Assembly (NCBI GenBank): GCA_028284775.1
Contig: JANQRB010000159.1
Span: forward strand, 1 to 64,000
Length of the DNA: 64,000 bases
Origin: Candidatus Kapaibacterium sp.
GTDB taxonomy: Bacteria; Bacteroidota; Ignavibacteria; Kapaibacteriales; UBA7675
Direction: 5' to 3'
Made by a program: the position numbers and the translations under genes. Of this stretch, positions 10,244-20,288 are shown piece by piece. The notes beneath the pieces are model-generated. The model made no database searches. It had not been told where the DNA came from and was given only the letters and a program-made list of their open reading frames with translations. Every line of letters starts with the position of its first letter. The first letter of the stretch is position 1.

Positions 10244-11702
10244 TTTGCTTATTCCATTCACCAACACACAATGAGACAGACGGAAATGAAACTACGACAA
10301 TTTCTGAAATGCGCCAGATCGGTTCGCGAGGATGTGTTGCAGCCTCTCTACCTGTCTCCCGCGGAAGAAGCGATCGCAACACCGGCACCCTTCATCCGCC
10401 GCCGTCGGCCGGGCCCGAAACGTCGATCGGAAAGCACGCTGCGCCCGACCAGTTCAAAAGGCGGCATTAGAAACGACATTGCAAACAAGGTCGGTATTCA
10501 TGGCTAGCGTGGATCCGGCGGAACGGACTGATTCGCAGCCGCAGTTCCCAAGGTTCGAGCGGATGCAGGTCATGATTTGCGGCGCGCCGGCAAATCACCG
10601 CCGGGTAACGGACGAGGCACGCGATAGTCAATTCAGCGCGATTTCTCGTTGCAAGTTTGCGGCTGGCGTTGCATATTTGGCGGGCATTGACAGGGAAGCG
10701 TTGCAGACACTTAATTTCCACTGCCAAACATAGTACCTGTGACGCTACATAGATCAGGCAGTTCATTACAGAAAAACACGATCGCCCAGCCTTAACCGAA
10801 ACAAATACCGGTTATTCCGTCCCGGTGGCAGCGATGTAAGGAAAGTGGGACGACGCATTTACGCATTCGCAATGTGTAGTGCTGTAGTAACGTGACCACG
10901 CCTAATACCATAGCATCCGTCGATTCGCGGAACCGACGTGTAAAACAGAACACAAACAGAGTCCGGTGTCTCCAAATACAATGCTAAAGATCCACAGAGC
11001 ACAATGGCGTTTTACGCTAACAAATAGCAAACGATCTACATAACGATAAACATTTGCAGCAATGGGATTCAGTAGTCGTTCGCTCAACACGACAAGCGCA
11101 TGATGCTGCAGCCATCAATGCTTCGGAGCGATTGATCCGCGAACTTCTGCGGCGGCAAAGAGTCTGAGGCATTAAAGCGGAATGCTTCGCCTTCCACCTG
11201 ATCGTCGATAATCTTCGAGTAGAGACTCGCGCGGTTCAGGCGCGGCAAAATATCCAAAAACGACTTCCTCCCCGGTCACCCCGTTCTCGCGAATTTTAAG
11301 CGTCTCCTCTTATCGCGAAAACAAACCGGGGAGGGTCTTTTTTTGTAGTCGCTATTACAACTTTGGCGCGGTGTTTCAAAGCGACAGAATATATCACGGT
11401 GATCGGTCGAAGCCCTTGGGGCGATCGTCTGTCAGGGACATTGTCAGTCAGGGTTAATGTCTGCCGTGGTCGGCGCTCTGCCGCTCCGCCACGTTCGGAT
11501 CAATCCGACCGCAGCGGCGTCGGTCCCGGCGCAGAAAGCGGCACAGGCGGGTCAGCAAAGATGAACGGGGTAGGAGTTCGGTATCCCGGCAGGCATTGTT
11601 CGGACAGCTTTCGCTGTGAGGCGGTGGCGGCAAGCTTGGCGGCGGCACAATCAACCGACCACCGGCAGCAGGCGGTCGGAAGCGGGTGGCATCAGGCAGT
11701 AT
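10244..11702. other. Long non-coding stretch with one T-tailed inverted repeat
   Basis: About 1.4 kb without a convincing gene. Short open frames have no start context, signal or recognisable motif. The one clear structure is an inverted repeat CCTCCCCGGT/ACCGGGGAGG with its left arm near 11266 and right arm near 11330, followed on the plus strand by TCTTTTTTTG. A minus-strand frame around 11170-11320 reads like a protein fragment (KIRENGVTGEEVVFGYF) but lacks a start; it may be a gene remnant. Confidence 0.4.
11266..11345 (+). terminator. T-tailed inverted repeat, possible terminator or small RNA
   Basis: A 10-bp GC-rich outer stem encloses about 55 nt with two TCGCGA palindromes and is followed by seven T. 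This resembles a factor-independent terminator of a plus-strand transcript, although no plus-strand gene is recognised upstream. It could be the 3' end of a small RNA. Confidence 0.4.
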
Positions 11703-12059
11703 TTACCTGATGGTAAATGTGTTGTCGTTCGACAGGCGACATACCTCATCGGTGCAGGCAGTCGGCATTGCCGTACACAGGCCGCTGGGCGGCGCGGGCA
11801 CGTAGAAGGAACCGCTAACACGAATACCGACAACCGTGTCATCGGTATTCACGCATTTTTTGCGTCCGGCGGGAATTTCACCCACGCTGACTTCAACGCC
11901 ATTCTGATTGATGTACCAGACTTCGCGGGGGCAGGGCGATTTGTTTTCGAAGCACACGTCGGCCTGCAGAGCGGGCGCCGAAATACAGACTACGCCGACC
12001 AGCAGTAGAGCAGTGATCATACGTCGCCATACAACATTACTCTTCATCTCATTCTCCAT
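11703..12059 (-). CDS. Small secreted cysteine-containing protein, unknown function
   Basis: A protein of 118 residues, or 114 from the second ATG at 12047, which has GGAG just upstream. A signal peptide with a hydrophobic core (ITALLLVGVV) ends near APALQA. The mature part is about 85 residues with six cysteines, enough for disulfides in the periplasm or outside. No family is recognised and there is no T9SS tail. It is isolated between two non-coding stretches, so its coding status rests on the signal peptide and the Cys pattern. Confidence 0.55.
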   Translation of the reverse strand: MENEMKSNVVWRRMITALLLVGVVCISAPALQADVCFENKSPCPREVWYINQNGVEVSVGEIPAGRKKCVNTDDTVVGIRVSGSFYVPAPPSGLCTAMPTACTDEVCRLSNDNTFTIR

Positions 12060-12653
12060 TTGATTGAAAAAATTAACATTTTGTTTAAGCCGGGGCGAAC
12101 AGTAGGACTAAGCAGCCACCGGCGATGAAGCGCCTCGACAGCCGACAGCGGAAGACAGTTAAATTCGCAGGCAGTTATCTGAAATCAGATGCGAACGGCA
12201 AGCTCGAGCAGCACTATGAGAGACGCAGCCTACCGCGCGGCTAGTCGGGCGCAAACGCATGAAGCGGGAGCAATAATCAGCGGCCACATGAATAAAGCGC
12301 TCCCGTGGGAAGACAGGGTAATTACCTTAGTTTGGTTTCAACTCTTGCTACCAGGCAGTGGTTGTATCGCGCTTGACGAAGTCGAATATACTAATTCGAT
12401 CTTTTAATGCAAACAATTCATACGGCGTCCCTGCATTTTGTTAAACCAAGGACTGCGGCGGATGTCTGCTATTGACTTAGCCGGAATGGCAGGCGTCGAT
12501 TCGCAGCCCTATCCGGCGAATTAGCATCGGGGGCCGGGGGACGGCAAGGGCGGAATCCGGCGCTCTCGTTGGCATTTTTTTCTTATTATTGGACGAGAGA
12601 ATTTTTGCCGTGACTTTGTGGCGGCGACGACCCCATTTACTAGCGATTGAACC
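12060..12653. other. Intergenic, no gene seen
   Basis: About 590 bases between divergently read genes. AT-rich sequence at 12570-12600 precedes the cytochrome gene and may hold its promoter, but I see no clear -33/-7 pair. Confidence 0.35.
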
Positions 12654-14081
12654 ATGCGTTTTATTGTCTTTATGTTACTGACGCTGATTACCGTCCCGGC
12701 GCTGTTTATTGCCTGTTCCGATGACGACAGCGCCGGCCCGAGCGACGACACGAACAACGAAGCGAACTATAAATTCAGTTTTATTCCGCCTGAAGAACAA
12801 CGCAGCGGCAATGCTGCCGATGGCTTCGACTATCTTGTGGGCGGCAGCTATCTCAGTAGCGGCATTCCCCTCGATGTGTTTCGGGCCTTTTTCCCGCCGG
12901 ATCCGTCGAATCCGCTTGGTCGCGACGGCGACAATGCTTCCCTCCCCTACTTCTATTCCGCCGTGGAAGCACCCAATGGCGTTAAGGTAGTCAGCCAAAA
13001 CTGTTTGTTGTGTCACGCGACGACGCTCAACGGAAGCCTGGTTGTTGGCCTGGGCACGACGAGCTGGGACTTCACGCAAAATTCGGCTGACCTGGTACCC
13101 TTCGCCGAGGCGGCTATCCGTCAACGCCACGGTGATGATTCGCCGGAAATGGAAGCTTTTCAGAACTTCAGACGCGCCGTACGCGTTTCGGGGCCGCAGA
13201 TTCGGACGAAGCAGGTAGGCCTCAACCCCGCGGACAAACTGACCTTCGTGCTGGCCTCGCATCGCGATCCGGTCACGCTGGAATGGCGTGATGATGCCGA
13301 TCCGCCGCTGCCGCCGCCCTCGACGCTGATTCCTTCGGATGTTCCCGCCTGGTGGCTCCTGAAGAAAAAACACGCAATGTTTTATGCCGGAATAGGCCGC
13401 GGCGATTTTTCACGTCTGCTGATGGCCGCCAGCATTTTAACCTTACAGGATAGCAGTGAAGCCCGCGCGATCGACCGCAATTTCGGCGATGTACTGGCCT
13501 ATATCTATTCGCTGGAGCCACCGAGCTATCCACAGGCGATTAATGCCGAATCCCGGGACCGGGGCGAAGTACTCTTCGGTCAGCATTGCAGTGTTTGCCA
13601 TGGAAGCTACGGCGACAATGCCAGCTATCCGAACCTGATGGTAGCGCACGAAACTATCGGCACCGATCCACTGCTCGCCGAGAGTTATCACGATATGTGG
13701 GCGGCCCACATCAATCAGTTTAATACATCCTGGTTTGGCCGGGGCGAAGGCCGGGCGCAGATTGTAGCCGGCGACGGTTATGTGGCCCCGCCGCTTGACG
13801 GCGTCTGGGCTACGGCCCCCTACCTGCACAATGGCTCCGTGCCGACTCTCGATGATATGCTCAACAGCCGGCAACGCCCCGCTTATTGGCGCCGCAGCTT
13901 CGATGACGATGATTACGATTACAGCAAGGTAGGTTGGAATTACCGTACAGAGGAGGGCGGAGGCGACATCGAGGTCTACGATACCAGCCTGCCCGGTCAT
14001 TCCAATAGCGGTCATAGCTTCGGCGATGTATTGACGGATGCCGAACGCAGCGACCTGATCGAATATCTGAAGTCACTCTGA
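12654..14081 (+). CDS. Two-haem cytochrome c lipoprotein (RoxA/peroxidase-like)
   Basis: A 475-residue lipoprotein: the leader ends in a lipobox around LFIAC, followed by an acidic DDDSAG linker. Two haem c sites are present, C117-x-x-C-H121 (CLLCH) and C312-x-x-C-H316 (CSVCH). The C-terminal block PPLDGVWATAPYLHNGSVPTL is typical of the di-haem peroxidase/RoxA-like family, where such enzymes act in the periplasm or outside on peroxide or organic substrates. The protein probably sits on a membrane facing the periplasm. No electron-transfer partner gene lies next to it. The family is clear; peroxidase, oxygenase or plain carrier cannot be separated from sequence. Confidence 0.82.
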   Translation: MRFIVFMLLTLITVPALFIACSDDDSAGPSDDTNNEANYKFSFIPPEEQRSGNAADGFDYLVGGSYLSSGIPLDVFRAFFPPDPSNPLGRDGDNASLPYFYSAVEAPNGVKVVSQNCLLCHATTLNGSLVVGLGTTSWDFTQNSADLVPFAEAAIRQRHGDDSPEMEAFQNFRRAVRVSGPQIRTKQVGLNPADKLTFVLASHRDPVTLEWRDDADPPLPPPSTLIPSDVPAWWLLKKKHAMFYAGIGRGDFSRLLMAASILTLQDSSEARAIDRNFGDVLAYIYSLEPPSYPQAINAESRDRGEVLFGQHCSVCHGSYGDNASYPNLMVAHETIGTDPLLAESYHDMWAAHINQFNTSWFGRGEGRAQIVAGDGYVAPPLDGVWATAPYLHNGSVPTLDDMLNSRQRPAYWRRSFDDDDYDYSKVGWNYRTEEGGGDIEVYDTSLPGHSNSGHSFGDVLTDAERSDLIEYLKSL

Positions 14082-14131
14082 CGCGAGGATGTATCTAGGC
14101 GCTTCAGTGCGCCTTGCCGGACGATGGCGCG

Positions 14132-15823
14132 TCAAAGTGTGGCGAGAAAGGCAGCGAGGTTTTGCGGGCGCAGCAGACCCAGCTTGCGCCGAATACGGGA
14201 GCGCATTTTCAACACAGCGCTTTCCGACACAAAAAGAACATGGGCGATTTCCTTCACCGAGAGCCCTGTCTGCGTGAGGGCGCATACCCTCGACTCGCTG
14301 TTCGTCAGCCCCTGAGCGCGCTGCCGCAGCCTGGAAAAAAAATCCGGATAGAGGGTCGCGAACTCTTCCTCGAAATTCCGCCATGCCAGGTCGGGTTCCT
14401 GCATCTGCCCGAGCTCGGTCCTTAAGCCATCCAACAAATCGCTCCGCCGGCGGCCGCGCGCCCGGCAGGCCTCGTTCAGACCCTCGCTGAGGGATTGCAG
14501 CAGATGATTCTTGTGCGCGAGCGCCAGTGACATAGAGCTCAAATGGTAGCTGCGCTGGCGATTCTGCTCTTCCAATTGGCGACGCTGGATGTTTTCAAGC
14601 TCAAGCCGCTCGCGCATCGCGCGAAATTCACGTTCGCGCCGCAGGGTTTCGATCCGTCCGAATTTGTGATGATCAAAAATCTCCCGGCGCAGCGTGTGCG
14701 ACAGCTCCTTATGTCGCAGGGCATCTTCATAGCGCGACTGCGCCTTGTAAATCTGCGCCAGCAGATCGTGACATGTCGCTTCATGCTCCTTGAATCCTTT
14801 GCTGCGGGTCTCTAGCAGGACGTCCGTCGCATGCGCCAGGGCCTCCTTATAACGCTCCAGACCTACCAGCGCGAAGATAAGATTGAGCCGAACCTTACAG
14901 CGCTGCAGCAGATCGACGGGTTTTGATAATTCCGCCAGTGCGCGTTGATACCAGACACGGGCGGATTCACAGTCATCGCGTTTAAAAAAGTAATTACCTT
15001 TCTGCTGATATATCGCCGCCGCGATAGTCAGGTCATGGTATTCCTCCGCCAGGGATAAGGCTCGTTCAAAGTGCTCCATCGCCCGTTTGTAATCCTGCTG
15101 CCCCAGGTACAGACCACCCATCTGCAAGGTCGGCCAGGCGGAGTTCTTGCGCAGATTCTGCTGCTTACTCAAAGCCATCGACCGTTCGATCAGCGGCCGG
15201 GCGTCATCCCAACGCTCAAGGTCCAGGTAGGTGCCGGCGATGTAGACATATGCGACGAATAACTGAAAGTGATCTCTGCCGCGCTCCAGGCAATCGATTG
15301 CATTCAGACAATACTCGAAGGCGAGATCGTATTCCGCATCACGGCGATACTGCTGACCGATTGTCAGCAGTATTTGCCCTTTGAGCTCGGGCGCGTCGCA
15401 ACGGTGGACGTCGATCTGCAAAAGACCGGCGTACAAAAATTGCAGGCTTTGGTCGCGACGATTACAGGCCCAGTATAACGTCGCCGCCTTACTGAAATTC
15501 TCTGCCTTGCCAAGCGGATCATCCATCGTCGACTGTAGGCGGATCGCCTCTTCGGTTACACGCTTTCCTTCCGCTTCGTCGCCGCTGTCGATCAAACAGA
15601 AGCCCCTGATGAAAAGCGCGCGCGCCGTCAGCAAAGTCGCTGCGGCATTCCCGTCCCGATCCGGTATATGCCCCACATCGGCCAGCGCTTCGGCAATCAG
15701 GCGCAGGGTGGCCTCGCTGTCTTTGACACTGCGACGCCAGGCCAGCTCCACCAGCGCATTCAGGCGCTCGAGCCCGACACCCTCGCTACGCATACGCTCC
15801 AATTCTTCAGAATTGACGTGCAT
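14132..15823 (-). CDS. TPR protein with C-terminal LuxR-type HTH (regulator)
   Basis: A 563-residue cytoplasmic regulator with no signal peptide. TPR-like helix pairs fill residues 5-340 (for example ATLYWACNRRDQSLQFLYAG). A charged coiled coil follows at about 370-420. A LuxR-type HTH closes the protein at 506-563 (LTNSESRVCALTQTGLSVKE, then S-E-S-A-V-L-K-M-R-S). This architecture is common in Bacteroidota and signals through protein contacts rather than a receiver domain. The start at ATG 15823 has a near-perfect Shine-Dalgarno (GAGGAGG). It lies downstream of the barrel and the array on the same strand, and a larger relative lies at the other end of the array. Confidence 0.85.
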   Translation of the reverse strand: MHVNSEELERMRSEGVGLERLNALVELAWRRSVKDSEATLRLIAEALADVGHIPDRDGNAAATLLTARALFIRGFCLIDSGDEAEGKRVTEEAIRLQSTMDDPLGKAENFSKAATLYWACNRRDQSLQFLYAGLLQIDVHRCDAPELKGQILLTIGQQYRRDAEYDLAFEYCLNAIDCLERGRDHFQLFVAYVYIAGTYLDLERWDDARPLIERSMALSKQQNLRKNSAWPTLQMGGLYLGQQDYKRAMEHFERALSLAEEYHDLTIAAAIYQQKGNYFFKRDDCESARVWYQRALAELSKPVDLLQRCKVRLNLIFALVGLERYKEALAHATDVLLETRSKGFKEHEATCHDLLAQIYKAQSRYEDALRHKELSHTLRREIFDHHKFGRIETLRREREFRAMRERLELENIQRRQLEEQNRQRSYHLSSMSLALAHKNHLLQSLSEGLNEACRARGRRRSDLLDGLRTELGQMQEPDLAWRNFEEEFATLYPDFFSRLRQRAQGLTNSESRVCALTQTGLSVKEIAHVLFVSESAVLKMRSRIRRKLGLLRPQNLAAFLATL

Positions 15824-15970
15824 GAAGCACCTCCTCTTCCAGCTCTTCGATTGCGATCTCCCCCGGTGGCTCCGTCAGCGCCGAAGATCGCCATTCTTCG
15901 GCATATCTGCAAAAGAGGTCAGGTTGCTATAAGTTACCTGCCGGTTCTGAAGAGGAAGGCCCGGTCTGCA

Positions 15971-17314
15971 CTACATACCAAGCTTCCACCGCGCGCTGAC
16001 GAGTAAAGAGGAATGCTCTAATTGGTATAGCGTGGGGTAGTGACGGTCAAGATTCATGCCGCGATTCGTACGGCTCAATTTCAGCTCAAAGCCGTTCACG
16101 GGCTGCCAGCCGATTCCAATATCGTAAAAGGGATACACAAATGAATCGTTGTCTTCGACCATAATCAGATTGATGTCGGCCTTTGCATCGAAAAAAACAT
16201 CGCCGAATACAACATATCGCAGATCAGCCTGCAGCAGTGCCGTGGCGACATTGGCGGATTGATACTCCGTGTAAGCCGCCCACTTGCTGAAGGGGCGCAG
16301 GTAGTGAGACAGAGGGTAGAGCTGATCGCCGATGGTACCGGGATAGTCATCCGGGTCGGTACTGCGATAACGCACGCGCTGGTTTTTGTATCCCAAATTG
16401 AAAGAACGACCGTAGCGACGGTATTCGGCCCGGGCATCAATTCGCAGCGCATCGCTTTCCGCGTTGAAGTGCAGACCTCCTACAAATGCCGAACGACTGG
16501 CAAAGTCCAAAGCGGCTCCGGCGCTAACGGCCTGCACCTCCGATTGTGACCGTATGGCCAGTTCACCATACAGACGCAGGCCGGCGGGGTGATTCAAGCC
16601 GACGCTGTAGACAGTATTGAGACGCAATGAGTCGTCGTTCCGACGGTTGGGATCCCATACCAGTCCAAGGTCCAGATCGAGCGTCAGTCCGGACCACAGC
16701 TCGAGAGCCTCTACCTCGAAGTCCAGAGTGATGGCATCATTGATATCCAGGCCTTCGCCGCTGAGAAGGTCTCCAATTCGGTTTAAGCTCAGGATATAGT
16801 GTTGCCATTGCGCATAAAGGCGCAGACCCTGGACATCCATATTGTAAAAACGCAGTCCTTCGTGCAGACGAATGTCATCGAAATTGCCGGCGATCATACC
16901 GAGGCCGATCCGTTCCCGCAGAATCGTAACGGCCGTGTCAATCGACAGCGTAATGTGCGGTACAGCGACGATACTCTTGCTGTTGTAAACGCCGTACGAC
17001 ATGCCGCGGTGTTCGCCCAAAAGGCCGGCGCGCAAATTCACACCCTTAACGAATTGGTAACTCAGGTCAAGATCCAGCCACCCGGCCGCATGCAGAATCG
17101 GGTTGTCGCTTAGACGAAATCCTCTCGGGCCATCTGCTATGGCATCGGGGAACTTAACAGTAAAATCGCTGCCGGCCTGATACAAATAGCCTCCTTCAAC
17201 ATCGAAATGCAGTTTGCCGCTCGTAGCTTCCGTCGAATCCAGCGCATGCAGGTTTACGATCCAGGTTGCGCATAAAATCACCAATAGCGTCAGCTTCCGG
17301 AATTGCTTGTTCAT
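15971..17314 (-). CDS. Outer-membrane beta-barrel protein, unknown function
   Basis: A 447-residue protein with a signal peptide (MNKQFRKLTLLVILCATW, cleaved near NLHA). The rest alternates hydrophobic and polar residues in strands of 9-12, with many aromatic residues at strand ends. It finishes with LLVSARWKLGM, as expected of a large outer-membrane barrel. An in-frame ATG at 17347 adds 11 residues; ATG 17314 directly precedes the signal peptide and is preferred. It is read after paralogue copy 1 with 240 bases between, and may be cotranscribed. No porin or transporter family is recognised. Confidence 0.72.
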   Translation of the reverse strand: MNKQFRKLTLLVILCATWIVNLHALDSTEATSGKLHFDVEGGYLYQAGSDFTVKFPDAIADGPRGFRLSDNPILHAAGWLDLDLSYQFVKGVNLRAGLLGEHRGMSYGVYNSKSIVAVPHITLSIDTAVTILRERIGLGMIAGNFDDIRLHEGLRFYNMDVQGLRLYAQWQHYILSLNRIGDLLSGEGLDINDAITLDFEVEALELWSGLTLDLDLGLVWDPNRRNDDSLRLNTVYSVGLNHPAGLRLYGELAIRSQSEVQAVSAGAALDFASRSAFVGGLHFNAESDALRIDARAEYRRYGRSFNLGYKNQRVRYRSTDPDDYPGTIGDQLYPLSHYLRPFSKWAAYTEYQSANVATALLQADLRYVVFGDVFFDAKADINLIMVEDNDSFVYPFYDIGIGWQPVNGFELKLSRTNRGMNLDRHYPTLYQLEHSSLLVSARWKLGM

Positions 17315-17553
17315 AATAGACAACTCGCCGTTGTTGATGTCTGACATCGGATGGATATAAGTACTAACCGGGAGGGATAATCGGAAATGCGGGGCAAAAC
17401 TACTCTACGCCTGGGTAGCGCGCAAGGGCCAAATCTCTGGATTGCGTTAATTCATCCAGCGGCAGGACGGTGGATACGGCATGGCGTCACGGCAGGAGAG
17501 CTTCGCAGCACTTCGGCCGCTCGGTCATTCCCGCTGTTAACACCATCACACCG

Positions 17554-20022
17554 TTACGGCAATTTAACAAAGGGAATGAAGGTCGGGCCCTTACTTCCAC
17601 TGGCACTCAGGACATAACTGCCGGCGGGAAGATGCGCTACGGAAATGTTGAAAGCGCCGGCGCCGAAAATCAGCCCGGCGGGCACCATCCGGCCGTGAAT
17701 GTCCCAGATACGGATCGACTCCGACTGCAGGTCCGCGGCATCGACGATAACAGTCGCCGTCGCCGGATTGGGATACAGTTGCGGTCGATCCCCGTCGGGC
17801 TGTGGCGGCAGCGAGGTCGCCTCGCCGACGACGTTCGTACGAACGGTATTGGTAATTACCGGCGAGTTGAAGTCGAAATAGATGGCGGCGCGATTGTCTA
17901 TTGCCGACCCGACATTAACATCTTCGCGCAGCTCAACGCGATACTTCAGGAAACCATGACTGGCCGCTTCGTTAACATTGCTGTCGGGCAGCATGATATT
18001 GTCGAAGGTCCAGGACAAGATACCGGCGCCCTGCAGATCGAAGGTATAGGGGTGGCTCGCGGCACCGAGACGCAGGGAGGCTATATCCAGGAAGCGATGA
18101 TCGAGGGTATCGACGACCACAACTTTGAATGCCGTGTCCGTGCCGGTATTCTGGAAACGGATCAGGTAGTCGAGACTGCGGTGTTTGCTGGTGACATCTC
18201 CCGCCGGTGATACGCTGATATCGTTGGGATCGAAAGATGACCTGAAGATGCTGCACAAACTGTCGCCGTTATAGCCCGGTACTTCATCCTGTCCTTGCTC
18301 CGGCAGCGCCAGGACATGCACGCAAAACTCACGTCCTCTGAGCGTCTCATCAGGAGGAATCTGACAGCTTAGGGTAATTCGACCGCCATCGCCCAGCGCC
18401 AGATCACGCACTTGCCACGTCAGCTCGCTTTCCGCCTGACGATCCGCCACAGGTTTGCTGCCAATCAGGCTCAAAACAGGATCGTAAGTAAGCCGCAATT
18501 CGCCGCTGAAGGGCAGTGTACCGACGTTGCGGTAGCGAATGACGTAGTCGATGCGGCTTCCCAAACGAGGAAAGCCGGCGGCAATACTCACATCGAGTGC
18601 CCGAATGAGCTCGCGCGGCGCGAAGACAAAGTCAGCTCCCGTCAGCTCCTTGCCGGGGGCATCGACATCAAGCGGAAGCTCGGACTCTGCCGGACATTCT
18701 TGTCGCCACATCGGCGCCAGGGTCGCTGTGGCTGTGTATGCGCCGGGACGCAGGAGCAGCGAGAAGTTGCCGTCGGGCGTGATTTGCGCGAACTGGGGAC
18801 CCGGCTCCACCCGGACGATCGCGCCGGGGACGACAAAGTCTTCGCTGTCCCGTTTACAATCGCCGTCCAGCTCGGCGTAGACCTGTCCCGACAGACGCGT
18901 GTGTTGAGGCGCATCCACCAGTTTAGCGACTTTCGCAATCGGCACGTCGCAGATCGTATCAAAGTGTCCGGCAGCATACAAGGCCCCATCGAGCTGTGCG
19001 ACGCCCCCGTGGGCATGCTTGTCAAATACCGCGAGTACCCGCCATTCGCGACCATCATAGCTGAGCAGAGCGGCTGTGGTCGGCCCCGTATTCTCGCTAT
19101 CCCTTATGGCACAAGCCACATATAAAGTGCCGCCGATAACCTGCAGACGCTGCGGCACCACGATCCGAACGTCGCCGGTGTACACCGATGTCCAACGCGC
19201 GCCATTCCAGACAATCAGACCCTCCAGCCTTTCGCCGTCATTAAAGTTTCCGCCGTTCGTCCAGGCCAGCAGTTGATCCTTATAGGCTGTCAGATAGCTC
19301 AGAATGCTATTGGGTTCCGATTCGAAGCGCCGCCATGCGGCACCATCCCAGCTTGCGATCCAGCGCATTTCCCGGCCTTCGATGCGCGAGATGCCGCCAC
19401 CGATGACCAGCTCGCCGCGAAGCTCCGTCGCAAACATAATCTGCCCGACAATATCATCGCCGAATGAAAACCACCCCTCGCCATCCCAGCCGGCGATATT
19501 GGCGGCGCTCGGACCGCCGGCCGTACTAAAGAAGCCCAACAGCAGCAATTTGTCCTGATAAAACGCAAAATTGTTAATCCAGGGCTCCTGGCCGTTGCGT
19601 AGTTTGATACCGCCGCCGACCGAGCGCAGGGCCGTGCCGTCCCATTTAAGCAATCCTTTACTCGCCGCGATCCCCTCCTGAGCGGGAAAGCTGCCGCCAA
19701 GATAAAGTTCATCCTGATAGACCGCCACGGCGTTAATGTGCTCGCCGACCGTACTGTTGAGCCTGATTTCGGCGAGCGGCTGCCAGACGCCCTCTTCCAG
19801 GCGCGCTAATTCATAGGTCGTCTCATCCGCCAGATAGACGATATGTAAAGCGCCCTGCAGCGCCGCAAGATGCTGTACGGGTCGGTCCAACCCCGCCGCC
19901 ACATTTTGCCAGCCGGCATTCGCATGGCAGCCCGCAAGCTGAATACGGTCGTCCGGTAGTTTCTGGGCGCAGAGAATGGCGGGCAGAAAAAGACACAGGA
20001 GGGATATCAGCCAGATTTTCAT
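17554..20022 (-). CDS. Array copy 1: seven-bladed propeller/DUF7619-like secreted protein, T9SS
   Basis: An 822-residue protein, the most divergent of the tandem family. Start ATG 20022 (MKIWLISLL) gives a clean signal peptide; the frame runs 27 codons further up without one. Seven propeller blades of about 45-50 residues follow, each ending in W-D-G-x-x-W-like sequence. A Cys before blade 1 (LAGC) and one in blade 7 (TICD) could clasp the ring. Then come a Cna-B/SdrD-like domain (GDCKRDSEDF onward), a CARDB-like domain, the DUF7619-like block (DPNDISVSPAGDV, FQNTGTDTAF, IYFDFNSPVITNT) and a T9SS tail (LYPNPATATV, LPAGSYVLS). Likely a cell-surface protein; ligand unknown. Confidence 0.85.
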   Translation of the reverse strand: MKIWLISLLCLFLPAILCAQKLPDDRIQLAGCHANAGWQNVAAGLDRPVQHLAALQGALHIVYLADETTYELARLEEGVWQPLAEIRLNSTVGEHINAVAVYQDELYLGGSFPAQEGIAASKGLLKWDGTALRSVGGGIKLRNGQEPWINNFAFYQDKLLLLGFFSTAGGPSAANIAGWDGEGWFSFGDDIVGQIMFATELRGELVIGGGISRIEGREMRWIASWDGAAWRRFESEPNSILSYLTAYKDQLLAWTNGGNFNDGERLEGLIVWNGARWTSVYTGDVRIVVPQRLQVIGGTLYVACAIRDSENTGPTTAALLSYDGREWRVLAVFDKHAHGGVAQLDGALYAAGHFDTICDVPIAKVAKLVDAPQHTRLSGQVYAELDGDCKRDSEDFVVPGAIVRVEPGPQFAQITPDGNFSLLLRPGAYTATATLAPMWRQECPAESELPLDVDAPGKELTGADFVFAPRELIRALDVSIAAGFPRLGSRIDYVIRYRNVGTLPFSGELRLTYDPVLSLIGSKPVADRQAESELTWQVRDLALGDGGRITLSCQIPPDETLRGREFCVHVLALPEQGQDEVPGYNGDSLCSIFRSSFDPNDISVSPAGDVTSKHRSLDYLIRFQNTGTDTAFKVVVVDTLDHRFLDIASLRLGAASHPYTFDLQGAGILSWTFDNIMLPDSNVNEAASHGFLKYRVELREDVNVGSAIDNRAAIYFDFNSPVITNTVRTNVVGEATSLPPQPDGDRPQLYPNPATATVIVDAADLQSESIRIWDIHGRMVPAGLIFGAGAFNISVAHLPAGSYVLSASGSKGPTFIPFVKLP

Positions 20023-20231
20023 AAAGTCGTGCCCGGGCTTTAGTCTGAGGATTTGCTCAGACATGGAAACAAATGAATGAGTCCGCGCGATGCACAGGGG
20101 CAATCGGCGTTCTTTCCATCAGCCAGGGAACAAGCAGATTCTTTGGCGAGCGGACAAATATCGCGCATTCGGTCTCAATAAACAAGTGGGACATTCCAGG
20201 CCGGCGACATTGCCCCGTAACGGCGCCAAAC

Positions 20232-20266
20232 AAAAAAGCCACCGCCGGGCAGTTCTCGACGGTGGC
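20232..20266 (-). terminator. Terminator after array copy 2
   Basis: On the minus strand GCCACCGTCG pairs with CGGCGGTGGC and is followed by TTTTTTG. It is a classical factor-independent terminator 23 nt past the copy 2 stop codon, which implies that copy 2 is transcribed as its own unit. Confidence 0.85.
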
Positions 20267-20288
20267 ATATTGCAAAACAAATTTCTTT

